Of a stretch of DNA of 64,000 nt, positions 46,551 through 54,914 are shown in pieces (position 1 is the stretch's first letter; each line of letters begins with the position of its first letter). The stretch is taken from the NCBI GenBank assembly GCA_031292035.1, contig JARLHX010000384.1, positions 1 through 64,000 on the forward strand, given 5' to 3'. Both the position numbers and the translations under genes were made by a program. Below the pieces are notes generated by a model that was not told the DNA's origin, did not search any database, and saw only the letters and a list, made by a program, of their open reading frames with translations. Origin of the DNA: Negativicutes bacterium. Its GTDB lineage: Bacteria; Bacillota_C; Negativicutes; Sporomusales_B; JARLHX01.

Positions 46551-46576
46551 TCTTTCTACAATAGAAAGATTATAAT
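46551..46576 (+). promoter_or_regulatory. Promoter -10 with adjacent palindromic operator candidate
   Basis: TCTTTCTA-CAA-TAGAAAGA (46551-46569), a perfect 8-bp inverted repeat, abuts TATAAT (46571-46576). A protein bound there would cover the spacer of the promoter. Confidence 0.5.
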
Positions 46577-46587
46577 GGAGTCTATAG

Positions 46588-46646
46588 CCCCATGATGCAA
46601 TCCCTGGTCAACCCTGCTTCAGGAATTGAATGGGGATTTGTTTTTT
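46588..46646 (+). terminator. Leader terminator/attenuator before the KimA-like gene
   Basis: CCCCAT/ATGGGG closes an extended hairpin with an inner CAATCCCTG/CAGGAATTG pairing, followed by ATTTGTTTTTT. It lies inside the predicted 5' leader, 50 bp before the start codon, so it probably attenuates transcription. I could not match it to a known riboswitch. Confidence 0.6.
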
Positions 46647-46698
46647 GGAGCTCACTTTTGGTCATAATATTATTTATTTAAGGAGGCCTTCTCACTCA

Positions 46699-48543
46699 AT
46701 GATGCACATACTCCGGCGGCTAATCATCGGCCGCCCGCTGCACAACCAAGAAGCCGTCCACGAGAAGCTGCCCAAATGGAAAGCGCTGGCGATCTTTTCG
46801 TCTGACGCCCTTTCTTCGGTTGCGTATGGCCCGGAAGAAATCATGAAGGTACTCGCCATTCCCGGTATCATCGCCTATGGTTACATGGGACCGGTGGCCA
46901 TCGGCATCCTGTTATTGCTTGCCCTCATCACCATATCCTATGTCCAAGTCGCCCGCGCCAACCCCGGCGGCGGCGGCTCCTATTCGGTGGCTATCAACAA
47001 CCTGGGCGAACTGCCGGCCCTCACTGCTGCGGCGTCACTGTTCGCCGACTATACCCTGACCGTAGCGGTCAGCGTTGCTGCCGGCACCGCCGCCATCATC
47101 TCGGCATTTCCCGATTTTCTGCCTTATACTGTACATATTGATTTAGCCGTTATATTCATTATTTTGACCCTTGTCAACCTAAGGGGCGTCCGGGAATCCT
47201 CCAACGTCTTCGTCATCCCCACCTACGCCTTCATTACCGGCATCCTGGCCCTGATTGCCGCCGGGGCTTATAACGCCATAACCAACCCGGTGGCTCCCAT
47301 CCTCCCGCCTGAATCGATGGCAGCCGAACAGCTCGACTGGTCGATCCTCTTCCTCTGCCTGCGGGCATTTTCCAATGGCTGTAGTTCGATGACCGGCGTC
47401 GAAGCCATTTCCAACGGTGTACCGATGTTCAGGAAACCCGAAGTACACAACGCTGCTGTAACCACCTATTGGATGTCCGGCATTCTAGGCGTTATGCTTC
47501 TTGGAATTTCCTTCCTTATCATGCATTTCCACCTTCTCCCGCTGGAAGACATCACTGCCTTGTCGGTGGTCGCAGAAAATACCTTCGGCCGGGGACCGAT
47601 GTTCTACTATATTGACATCACCACCATGCTGGTACTGTACTTGGCCGCCAACACCGCTTACAACGGCCTGCCGCCGCTGCTTTCCATCCTGGCCCGTGAC
47701 GGCTACGCGCCGCGGTATCTCGGTTCACGGGGGGAACGGCTGGGCTTTTCCAACGGCATCGTCCTCCTGAGCATCTTTGCCGCCATCCTGATTGTCATCT
47801 TTGACGGCAATGTCGAACATCTGATTTCGCTTTACGCCATCGGCGTTTTTCTCTCCTTCACCATCGCCCAGAGCGGTCTGGTTGTCCACTGGTTCCGGGA
47901 AAAGAGCCCCGGCTGGCACGGCAGAGCTCTCCTGAACGGTCTTGGTGCCCTGGTCACAGCCATTGTCGTTTTAATTATCGGCATCACCAAATTCATGTAC
48001 GGCGCCTGGATCGTCATCATATTCATTCCGATCATGATCTCGATCTTCCGGGCCGTCAAGCATCACTATAACGATATGGCCGACCAACTCAGCCTGTCGT
48101 CGGTCAATTTCGCCGAAAGCTTCAAAGCGCCAAAAGCCCGCAACCTCGTGGTGGTGCCCATCGCCAGCCCCACCCGGGTGGTGGCCGAGACACTGCGTTA
48201 TGCCAAGGCTATCAGCGACGACGTCATTGCACTGCATATCGTAACCGACGAAGAAGCCGGCAAACGAATCGAAGATAAATGGGACTCCTGGAATCCCGGT
48301 ATCCAGCTTGTCACTGTCTACTCTCCCTTCCGGCTGGTCATCCAGCCTGTCCTTGACTTCATCAGCGAACTGGAAATGCAGCGCTGCAACTATGATTACA
48401 TCACTGTCATCATTCCCGAATTTGAAACCAAAAAATGGTGGCATCGTCTCCTCCATAACCAGACCGGCTGGATTCTCCGCACACTGCTCATTCTCAAAGA
48501 AAATGTCATTGTCACAACCATTCCTTATCATCTGAAAAAATAA
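46699..48543 (+). CDS. APC-superfamily permease, KimA-like (potassium uptake)
   Basis: 614 residues: about 12 membrane spans followed by a cytosolic ~130-residue universal-stress-like domain (from about residue 475). The N-terminus LPKWKALAIFSSDALSSVAY plus GPEEIM is the signature of the YdaO/KimA group of K+/H+ symporters; other APC amino-acid permeases lack the C-terminal domain. Starts at the first of two ATGs after AAGGAGG (12-nt spacing). In Bacillus, KimA is controlled by c-di-AMP at RNA and protein level; here the leader has a terminator hairpin but no recognisable c-di-AMP riboswitch. Confidence 0.85.
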   Translation: MMHILRRLIIGRPLHNQEAVHEKLPKWKALAIFSSDALSSVAYGPEEIMKVLAIPGIIAYGYMGPVAIGILLLLALITISYVQVARANPGGGGSYSVAINNLGELPALTAAASLFADYTLTVAVSVAAGTAAIISAFPDFLPYTVHIDLAVIFIILTLVNLRGVRESSNVFVIPTYAFITGILALIAAGAYNAITNPVAPILPPESMAAEQLDWSILFLCLRAFSNGCSSMTGVEAISNGVPMFRKPEVHNAAVTTYWMSGILGVMLLGISFLIMHFHLLPLEDITALSVVAENTFGRGPMFYYIDITTMLVLYLAANTAYNGLPPLLSILARDGYAPRYLGSRGERLGFSNGIVLLSIFAAILIVIFDGNVEHLISLYAIGVFLSFTIAQSGLVVHWFREKSPGWHGRALLNGLGALVTAIVVLIIGITKFMYGAWIVIIFIPIMISIFRAVKHHYNDMADQLSLSSVNFAESFKAPKARNLVVVPIASPTRVVAETLRYAKAISDDVIALHIVTDEEAGKRIEDKWDSWNPGIQLVTVYSPFRLVIQPVLDFISELEMQRCNYDYITVIIPEFETKKWWHRLLHNQTGWILRTLLILKENVIVTTIPYHLKK

Positions 48544-48633
48544 ATTGCGTAAACGCCGCTTCGATCCATCAACCGCTAACTTCCGGCAAAATTATTGACC
48601 TTGGAAATTCATTCAATCCTGAAACTCATCAAC

Positions 48634-48664
48634 AAAAAAAGACCAGAATTCTGGTCTTTTTTTT
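48634..48664. terminator. Bidirectional terminator
   Basis: AGACCAGAA/TTCTGGTCT perfect palindrome flanked by A7 and T8, between the convergent permease and phosphotransbutyrylase genes. Confidence 0.92.
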
Positions 48665-48681
48665 GTGGGCTCCCTGCCATA

Positions 48682-49596
48682 TTACCCTCGCTTACGCACC
48701 CCGCCCGCCATCAGAGCGGCAAGGGCGATCGAGTTGAGCTTTCCTTCCGCCGACTCCGCCCGGGATGTCATCACCACCGGATGGGTTGCCCCCAGCACAA
48801 TCCCGGCCATCTTGGCTTTGGCATAATACATCAGCGCTTTGCCAACACTATTTCCTGTTTCGATATTCGGCATTAAAAAAAGGTCCACCTTGCCGGAAAT
48901 CTCGCTGATCAGTCCTTTGTGGCGGGCAGCCTCGGGATTGAGGGCCACATCCATGGCGATCGGCCCTTCCACGACACCTGGCGGCAGCTCACCGGCGGCG
49001 CTCATATCGACCAGTGCCTTGGCGTCTACAGTAGCCGGCATCTTGGGATTAACCACCTCGTTGGCGGTGAGTACGGCCACATTGGGGCGCTCTATGCCCA
49101 GCGCATTCAGGGCCAGCATAGCATTGATCAGGATATCCTTCTTTTCCTCCAGTGTCGGCGCGATGTTCATCCCACTGTCGGTATGAAAAAACATTTTCTC
49201 TTCCCCTGCTATCTCGAAAGCCGCCAAATGGCTTAGCAGCCGTCCGGTTCTGAGACCGACCCCGGCGTCGAGTACGGCCCGGAGAAACTCACTGCTATTG
49301 AGTAAGCCCTTCATCAGTATGTCGGCCTGTCCCTCCCTGACCAGGGAAACCGCCGCCAGCGCCGCCAGCGCGCTGTCCGGCTCATGGACCACCGGCGTAT
49401 CCTCCGGCAGCCCCACCAAGGCAAGCATCGGCCGGATCGCCGCCTCGTCTCCCACCAGCAGCGCCCTGGCCAGCCCGACGTCCTGCGCGGCCTTGACCGC
49501 CTCCAGCACATCTTTATCCTGAGCCACAGCCACACTAATGGTGACCTGCCCCAGCTGCCTTGCCCTGGTCAAAACCTCAGCATAATCTCGGAGCAC
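48682..49596 (-). CDS. ptb: Phosphate butyryltransferase
   Basis: 304 residues, Ptb/Pta family (DILMKGLLNSSEFLRAVLDA, FHTDSGMNIAPTLEEKKDIL, GKVDLFLMPNIETGNSVGKA). It makes butyryl- or isobutyryl-phosphate from the CoA ester. The GTG start with GGAGG 8 nt upstream gives MLRDYAEVLTRARQ; the longer open frame overlaps buk and lacks similarity. Directly downstream of buk in a two-gene operon, reversed compared with the common ptb-buk order. Confidence 0.9.
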   Translation of the reverse strand: MLRDYAEVLTRARQLGQVTISVAVAQDKDVLEAVKAAQDVGLARALLVGDEAAIRPMLALVGLPEDTPVVHEPDSALAALAAVSLVREGQADILMKGLLNSSEFLRAVLDAGVGLRTGRLLSHLAAFEIAGEEKMFFHTDSGMNIAPTLEEKKDILINAMLALNALGIERPNVAVLTANEVVNPKMPATVDAKALVDMSAAGELPPGVVEGPIAMDVALNPEAARHKGLISEISGKVDLFLMPNIETGNSVGKALMYYAKAKMAGIVLGATHPVVMTSRAESAEGKLNSIALAALMAGGVRKRG

Positions 49597-49612
49597 AAAA
49601 CTTACCTCCCTA

Positions 49613-50677
49613 TCACTGATAAACTTTCGCGGCTTCTTCGCCCCGCAGCACCCTGACCGCTCCTGCGGCCAACGACTCCAGTTCTTCCTCGCCCGGCATG
49701 ACCACAACCGGCGCAATGAATTTTACCCGTTCACTGATGGCGTTAACAATGTTCGTCGCAAAGGCGATTCCCCCAGTCAGGACGATGCGGTCCACCGCCC
49801 CGGCCAAAACCGTTGCCATCGCGCCGATCTCCTTGGCCACCTGGTAAGCCAGCGCCGCGAGAATCAGACCGGCCTTTTCATTGCCCTCCGCCGCCAGTCG
49901 CTCCACCTCACGGATGTCCTTAGTGCCAAGATAAGCGAAAATGCCGCCAGAGCCCATAAATTTATCATTCAGTTCTTTTTGCGTATATTGACCGGAAAAA
50001 CACAGCTTCATCAGCGGAAAGGTCGGCAACCCGCCGCAACGGTCCGGCGAAAAGGCCCCTTCGTCCTTGCCGCTGCTGACATCGATCATCCGGCCCTTTC
50101 TGTGAGCCGCCACCGACACCCCGGTACCAAGGTGGGCTGTCACCAAATTCATTTCCTGGTAGGTTCTCCCCAGCGATTTTGCCACCTTGCGGGCCACCGC
50201 CCTGCTGTTCAGGGCATGAGACATACTGACCCGCTCAAATTCGGGCGAGCCGGACACCCTGGCGACTGGTTCCATTTCATCCACCGAAACCGGATCGACG
50301 ATCAAGGCCGGCACCGCCAATCTCTCCGCCAGATTATACGCCAGAACAGCCCCAAGGTTAGAAGCGTGTTCGCCTTGCTCCGCCTTTCTCAGATCCTCAA
50401 GCATCAATTGGTTAACCTCATATGTACCGCCAGGCAAAGGCTTTAACAATCCACCCCTGCCGACCACAGCGTCCAGCGAATCCAAGGTGACACCCGCCTC
50501 GCTGAGCGCCGCGAGCACCAGCTCCATCCGGTATTGATATTGATCAAACACCCGGGCAAAAGGCTTCAGGTCCTGTCCGGCGTGCTCCACCGTCTTGCGA
50601 AAGACCGGCGCATCGCCGTCGAACACTGCTATTTTCGTTGAAGTCGCTCCTGGATTAATTGCAAGAATCCGTTCCAT
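49613..50677 (-). CDS. buk: Butyrate kinase
   Basis: 354 residues of the acetokinase (ASKHA) family. The N-terminus ILAINPGATSTKIAVFDGD, the phosphate region VVGRGGLLKPLPGGTYEVN, HLGTGVSVAAHRKGRMIDV and the C-terminal VLTGGIAFATNIVNAISERV identify butyrate/branched-chain carboxylate kinases. With Ptb it makes ATP from acyl-CoA, fitting the oxoacid oxidoreductase operon in this window. An IclR-type regulator gene lies 176 bp upstream on the same strand. Confidence 0.94.
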   Translation of the reverse strand: MERILAINPGATSTKIAVFDGDAPVFRKTVEHAGQDLKPFARVFDQYQYRMELVLAALSEAGVTLDSLDAVVGRGGLLKPLPGGTYEVNQLMLEDLRKAEQGEHASNLGAVLAYNLAERLAVPALIVDPVSVDEMEPVARVSGSPEFERVSMSHALNSRAVARKVAKSLGRTYQEMNLVTAHLGTGVSVAAHRKGRMIDVSSGKDEGAFSPDRCGGLPTFPLMKLCFSGQYTQKELNDKFMGSGGIFAYLGTKDIREVERLAAEGNEKAGLILAALAYQVAKEIGAMATVLAGAVDRIVLTGGIAFATNIVNAISERVKFIAPVVVMPGEEELESLAAGAVRVLRGEEAAKVYQ

Positions 50678-50853
50678 GAATCATCCTCCTTATATCGTTC
50701 CGCACAGTAGAACGTTGTTCCTTATTTTCAGTAACAAAATATGCTTTCGATTATTATTCTTCGCATCTACTACGATTCTACCTGATTGCGCCTATCTCTG
50801 CAATATAATTTGCCGTCACAAGGTCGTCCACGACGCCCGCCGGAATCGGCCGG

Positions 50854-51627
50854 TTATCCCAGGCTCGCCGAAATCAGCGCCGCGGATTTTACAACTTCCC
50901 GGACAATCTCATCAAACCGGGCCCTGATCCGGGAGGTCGGCCCGGACAGACTAAGGGCAGCGATTACTTCGTTATCCCGCCCCAAAATCGGACTGGCGAC
51001 ACAGGTCAGGCCGATTTCGAGTTCCTCGTCATCCACCGCATAGCCCTGCCGTTTGATATGATCCAGCGCCTGAACCAATTGATCCCAGTTGCCAATCGTT
51101 TTCTCCGTGAAAACCGGCAGCGGGCTCTCGGCGAATTTTTTTAGATACTGGCGCGGGCTATAGGCCAGAAGGCATTTCCCCACCGCCGAGGAGTGGCAAA
51201 AAGCACTCGATCCCACCGGCGGGGTGAGGCTGAGCACCTGCTGCCGTTCCTGGATTTTATCGATAATAACATGTTTAGGATAAGGAGCCGCATTGCGATC
51301 GAGGATCGAAAGATGCACCACCTCATCAAATTTTTCCGATAACGCCTTGGCATGAGGATAGGCAATATTCCGCAGCGGCAATCGCTCCCGGATCAGCATA
51401 CCAAGGGAATAAAGCCGGATTCCCAGCCAATACTTGCCATTATCAGGGTTTTGTTGAACAAAGCCCTTCTGTTCCAAGGTCATCAGCGTCCGGTGCACCG
51501 TGCTTTTGTACATGCCAAGGGCGGTGCTCATCTGAGTGACCCCCATTTCCTTGCCCTCCTGCTGCAGCAGCAGCATAATATCCAACGCCCGATCGACGGA
51601 AGTGATCAGATCATCATTGCCTGACAT
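50854..51627 (-). CDS. IclR-family transcriptional regulator
   Basis: 257 residues: N-terminal winged helix (about 10-70, GVTQMSTALGMYKSTVHRTL) and IclR effector domain (about 85-250, with VGSSAFCHSSAVGKCLLAYS and the DDEELEIGLTCVASPI stretch). Start at ATG preceded by GAGGAG; an earlier ATG 32 codons upstream lacks similarity. It probably controls the buk-ptb operon just downstream; ligand unknown. Confidence 0.9.
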   Translation of the reverse strand: MSGNDDLITSVDRALDIMLLLQQEGKEMGVTQMSTALGMYKSTVHRTLMTLEQKGFVQQNPDNGKYWLGIRLYSLGMLIRERLPLRNIAYPHAKALSEKFDEVVHLSILDRNAAPYPKHVIIDKIQERQQVLSLTPPVGSSAFCHSSAVGKCLLAYSPRQYLKKFAESPLPVFTEKTIGNWDQLVQALDHIKRQGYAVDDEELEIGLTCVASPILGRDNEVIAALSLSGPTSRIRARFDEIVREVVKSAALISASLG

Positions 51628-51833
51628 GCCATCTCTCCTCACATTCTTCTTGCCCTTGAAGCGCAAGCCTCTCAACTCTCCGGACCGATCATTACCAACC
51701 TCTATCGATGCTATAGGCGACAATTCCTGGTCAGCATAACATTTATTTCATTTATACCAGATTAGACCAATATTGGCAATCGGAAAGCGAATCATCACCC
51801 GAACAGAGTAAAAAGGAAAGTTCCTGCACCTAC

Positions 51834-51862
51834 AAAAAAAGAGCCCTCCTTAAGGGCTCTTT
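51834..51862 (-). terminator. Terminator of the Tyr/Pro/His-rich gene
   Basis: AGAGCCC/GGGCTCT stem with TTAAGGA loop and seven T on the minus strand; the stem overlaps the gene's stop codon. Confidence 0.9.
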
Positions 51863-52079
51863 AATACCACCAATGATGATAAGGATGGAAAAGGCACCCC
51901 AACCCAAAACACGAGTAATGATAATAGTGATGGGGATATGGATACGGGTATGGATATGGCATAGGATAGGGAGTCGGCACCGGAACCGGATAGCCGTAAG
52001 GTGCGGCTCCGAGTGGAGCCACCACTCCTAGCGGCGGATAAACGGCAGGCATTTGTCGCCAATACTCGTCGTTACTCAT
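51861..52079 (-). CDS. Small Tyr/Pro/His-rich protein, putative spore-coat type
   Basis: 72 residues. A short N-terminal region (MSNDEYWRQMPAVYPPLGVV) is followed by Pro-Tyr repeats (PYPMPYPYPYPYP) and a His/Tyr/Trp-rich end with two Cys (HHYYHYSCFGLGCLFHPYHH, then WWY). No known domain and no signal peptide. ATG with GGAGG 6 nt upstream. A sigma-K-like promoter precedes it. Tyr-rich repeats are known substrates for oxidative cross-linking in coats, but that role here is speculative. Confidence 0.65.
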   Translation of the reverse strand: MSNDEYWRQMPAVYPPLGVVAPLGAAPYGYPVPVPTPYPMPYPYPYPYPHHYYHYSCFGLGCLFHPYHHWWY

Positions 52080-52117
52080 AACCACCCTCCTTTCAATACA
52101 AGGATTCTTTCTATAAT

Positions 52118-52145
52118 CAGCTTATGTCAAACAGCGACCTTCTGT
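52118..52145 (-). promoter_or_regulatory. Putative sigma-K promoter
   Basis: Minus strand: AC (52144-52145), 17-nt spacer, CATAAGCTG (52118-52126); 39 nt upstream of the Tyr/Pro/His gene. Same architecture as at 19274 and 44474. Confidence 0.55.
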
Positions 52146-52634
52146 GATTGTCTTGCCGACATCCGGCATGAAGCCTGACCTTTTTCCTTCACCCAGACAA
52201 TGCCGCGGGCAAACGCCCCGGAATACCACAAAAGTCTTCCAGCAAAGCTCACACCGTTTTAGCCCATGATTATGACTCTGATGGCTATCACCCACTTCAA
52301 CATTGGTCGGTATCCTGTCTTATCAGCACAGGTCCACCTGATTGTATTAGTTAAACTTCAACCATCTGAAATAACATCGAAAAGCTACAGACTAATATAC
52401 GATATTATATAAAAATAGTGTATAATCACAGTAGCATACAATCCTAAAATGTCTAGTTTTGCCCTTCATCGCCTCACAAAATACAAAAGCAGTGTGCATG
52501 CGAGATTTTTTCTAAACTACATACAATAACCTTAATTAATAAATGAAAGCTCCCCATCTGGACGAACTTTCAACACCCCGCAGATATTTGGGCACATCGT
52601 TAGCGCTACAGGCGTTACTAGGAGGAAGGCTATA
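52146..52634. other. Gene-free AT-rich stretch
   Basis: About 490 bp without a convincing gene; strongly AT-rich from 52380 on. It contains one copy (52222-52246) of a repeat also found at 53369-53394. Confidence 0.6.
52222..52246 (+). repeat. Direct repeat, copy 1
   Basis: AATACCACAAA(A)AGTCTTCCAGCAAA, 25 nt; the second copy at 53369 differs by one extra A. In copy 2 it forms half of a terminator hairpin next to a tRNA-Leu fragment. The two copies flank the acetyltransferase gene. Confidence 0.65.
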
Positions 52635-53183
52635 ATGGAGGAATTTAAAAAAATTGTTTTGGCTGACTTACATAGAGCAAAGCGATCTTCTTTCATACGT
52701 GCCATGCTGCAACTTCAGGTTTTTAAATTCGTCTTCTATCTGAGATTATGCAAATTCACGAAGACCAATAGAAATCCGCTCATTCGAATGATATATCCTT
52801 TCGCCCGCTTGATGTATAGTCTAAATAAAAATCAGCAAGCAATTGAAATTTCACAGCATGCCGATATTGGCCCAGGACTTTTTTTAAATCACGGCTTTGG
52901 CATAGTAGTCAATGGCCACACTAAAATTGGCCGTAATTGCACGATTAGCACCGGTGTAGTCCTCGGTGAAACTGCCAAAGGAACACCGATAATCGGTGAT
53001 GATGTTTTCATTATGGCGGGCGCCAAAATCATCGGGAATATACGGGTTGGCAACAACGTAATGATTGGCGCGAATTGCGTTGTCACTAAAGACGTCCCTG
53101 ATAACGCCTTTGTCGCAGGGATACCTGGAAAAATAATAAGATACAACAAGCCAGCGTCTGAAGAAGAACCTGCTATCAGGTAA
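52635..53183 (+). CDS. Hexapeptide-repeat acetyltransferase (serine acetyltransferase-like)
   Basis: 182 residues with a helical N-terminal part (about 1-75) and a left-handed beta-helix (about 78-165) showing hexapeptide repeats, including GPGLFLNHGFGIVVNGHTKI and the CysE-like GVVLGETAKGTPIIGDDVFI. It is shorter than CysE (which lacks only part of the helical domain here) and resembles sugar or serine O-acetyltransferases of polysaccharide clusters. AGGAGG precedes the ATG. The gene is visibly AT-richer than its neighbours and is flanked by repeats tied to a tRNA locus, suggesting acquisition by transfer. Confidence 0.82.
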   Translation: MEEFKKIVLADLHRAKRSSFIRAMLQLQVFKFVFYLRLCKFTKTNRNPLIRMIYPFARLMYSLNKNQQAIEISQHADIGPGLFLNHGFGIVVNGHTKIGRNCTISTGVVLGETAKGTPIIGDDVFIMAGAKIIGNIRVGNNVMIGANCVVTKDVPDNAFVAGIPGKIIRYNKPASEEEPAIR

Positions 53184-53368
53184 TTGCGAGATGCTAATCT
53201 TTTTGAAGCAAGATAACTTCACCCACTCGATTGCCCATCAGAGGAATATTGAGTGGTCGGCGAAACCAGCTCCAGCCCATCAGAACAAGGATTTCCATTC
53301 TACGTATTGTACTTTTTCAATTAGACCCTAATTTAGCTTATTATTTTAACCACTCTATGGATAGAGCA

Positions 53369-53394
53369 AATACCACAAAAAGTCTTCCAGCAAA
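53369..53394 (+). repeat. Direct repeat, copy 2
   Basis: Second copy of the repeat at 52222-52246; here it continues into a complete AGTCTTCCAGCA/TGCTGAAAGACT hairpin (to about 53412) with T/A tracts, resembling a tRNA terminator. Confidence 0.65.
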
Positions 53395-53420
53395 TATGCT
53401 GAAAGACTTTTCTTTTATGC

Positions 53421-53486
53421 TGGCGCAGGCGAGAGGAGTGAACCTCCACGAGTTGCCCCGCTAGATCCTAAGTCTGGTTGGTCTGA
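53421..53486 (-). pseudogene. tRNA-Leu 3' fragment
   Basis: About 60 of 66 positions match the 3' two-thirds of the intact tRNA-Leu(TAG) at 54915-54998, from the CCA end through the T-arm, variable arm and anticodon arm; the 5' acceptor and D-arm are missing. The T-arm has lost one base. It cannot be a functional tRNA and is typical of an attachment-site duplicate or a rearrangement scar. Confidence 0.75.
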
Positions 53487-53845
53487 AAAAAGATGCCGGC
53501 AAACAGCTATAATGCTTGGTTTATTTTCTACAGCTAGGCAGTAACTCAAGGGTAATTTTAAAAAGTGCTGTCAAACCACTTGCACAAGCAAAAAAGACTC
53601 ACAAATAATCCTGTAGACCCTGATCTGATTTAATTGATGCGAAGAGCCATCACTATATTTTTCTGTTGCCGTTTAAGATTAGTTAGGCGCTCCATATCAT
53701 TTGCAGGGACGAAAACTATTAGAGGAATACTCTATAGACCGCCGCAGCCAATCATATAGTAATTCTTTGCCACCATTGATTTCCTTTTGACTCTTTGAGA
53801 TTTCGGCAGCATCTTAATACAATCATATTTTCATCTGCGTCCCCT

Positions 53846-54601
53846 TTACGATGTAACAACAACAACTTTAGTCCCGACGGTAATTAACGCCTTTAACTCC
53901 GCTACTTTGTCATTATTCATCCGAATACAGCCTTCTGAAGCCATGGTTTTTATTGAGCTTGGATCATGTGTACCATGAATCCCAATCCCAATCCATCCTG
54001 TCTCTAAGGAGATGAACCATGGTCCATAGGCCCCTTCTATTTCACCATTGCCATCATTAAAATCATGGGTCCAGTAACTAGCATCAATAATTTCATCAAC
54101 TTGGAAATCGCCAGTAGGAGTAGTCATATCACCCACTCTTTCCTTCTGACCAGGATTTTTCCCAATTGCAACATCGTAGCTTTTTATTTCTTTTCCTTCT
54201 TTGAATAAATGCAATTTATATTTAGACTTGTCAACGATAATGAGTAATGGTTCGCTTTTTATTATTTTGTCATATTCTTTTGCAATCTGAGATACTGGCG
54301 GTTCCGCTTCGCTGCCTTGAATGTGGTCAGGCCCTTTTATAGCTTCTTGAGATGCTGGCGGTTTAACTTCGCTGTTTTGGGTTTTATCAGGCGCTTTCGA
54401 AGTTTCCTGAGATGTTGGTGATTTAACTTTGCTGCTTTGGCTTTTATCCGATGCTTTTGTAGCCTCCTGAGATGTTGCCGGTTTTGATGCAGCCAAGCCG
54501 ACCGAGACCGACAATAATGACAATACAAGCATAAGCGATAAAACTTTGAAGATTTTCCTTGGGGCGCACAAAATTATCAGTATCCCTTTAAATTTATTCA
54601 T
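53846..54601 (-). CDS. L,D-transpeptidase (YkuD) with signal peptide and Pro/Lys repeats
   Basis: 251 residues: signal peptide (about 16-38), a disordered linker with three full 20-residue repeats (residues 43-62, 63-82, 83-102; pattern (T/A)SQE..K..D..Q.S....P) plus a partial fourth, then a YkuD catalytic domain (about 118-250). The active site is intact: IGIHGTHDPSSIKTMASEGC then IRM, with the catalytic Cys in SEGCIRM. It would cross-link peptidoglycan (3-3 links) or anchor proteins in the periplasm. Base composition is AT-rich like the acetyltransferase gene nearby. Monocistronic. Confidence 0.9.
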   Translation of the reverse strand: MNKFKGILIILCAPRKIFKVLSLMLVLSLLSVSVGLAASKPATSQEATKASDKSQSSKVKSPTSQETSKAPDKTQNSEVKPPASQEAIKGPDHIQGSEAEPPVSQIAKEYDKIIKSEPLLIIVDKSKYKLHLFKEGKEIKSYDVAIGKNPGQKERVGDMTTPTGDFQVDEIIDASYWTHDFNDGNGEIEGAYGPWFISLETGWIGIGIHGTHDPSSIKTMASEGCIRMNNDKVAELKALITVGTKVVVVTS

Positions 54602-54869
54602 ATATTGTATATTTCAAGGTTTTCAGTAATAATCCTACAAAATTCGGTAATAAATTAGAAAATTATGGAGTATCATGAATCTTATGGCTCATAAATCAAG
54701 CGCAAAGAGAAACAATGTCAATTTATTCAGTTCAGTTTTGGGGGATTGACCTTGACTGGTCCTATGTTAGTAAATTTAAGATTACAATATCTTTCCTTGT
54801 GGGTACATCGAGTCAAAGCAATTGGTAGCAAAGTACTGTCAAAAATGCCGTCAATTCACTTGCACAAAC
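54602..54869. other. Gene-free stretch upstream of the L,D-transpeptidase
   Basis: AT-rich; presumably contains the transpeptidase promoter. No clear hexamers or gene. Confidence 0.5.
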
Positions 54870-54902
54870 AAAAAAAGCCCTCCAGGAAAAATCCTAGAAG
54901 CC
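54870..54902 (-). terminator. Terminator of the tRNA cluster
   Basis: AGGCTTCTAGGA/TCCTGGAGGGCT stem (11 of 12 pairs counting G-T) with TTTT loop and seven T on the minus strand, just after tRNA-Leu. Confidence 0.8.
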
Positions 54903-54914
54903 TTGATTTCATCT

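Larger units (their letters stand above)
46375..46698 (+). other. Intergenic region with regulatory elements before the KimA-like permease
   Basis: No gene. It holds the terminator of the Cys-X-Pro unit, an 8-bp inverted repeat next to a TATAAT, and a leader hairpin with U-tract before the permease ribosome-binding site; each is listed separately. Confidence 0.7.
53184..53845. other. Intergenic region with degenerate tRNA-locus copies
   Basis: No convincing gene. It contains the second 26-nt direct repeat, a tRNA-Leu fragment (53421-53486) and, at about 53572-53615, a degenerate copy of the sequence found 3' of the real tRNA-Leu (shared CACTTGCACAA-CAAAAAA and TCCT-AGA-CC blocks). These look like scars of repeated recombination at a tRNA locus. 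Confidence 0.55.

Noticed and set aside
46577..46698. c-di-AMP (ydaO-type) riboswitch before the KimA-like gene
   Set aside because: The leader is too short and lacks the conserved GGGG-rich and pseudoknot elements I would expect; only a terminator hairpin is evident.
52635..53183. Serine acetyltransferase CysE proper
   Set aside because: The protein is short and sits without cysteine-biosynthesis neighbours; a broader hexapeptide acetyltransferase call is safer.
53231..53464. 77-codon open frame as a gene
   Set aside because: Its 3' part is the tRNA-Leu fragment read as protein, and its middle crosses a terminator hairpin.
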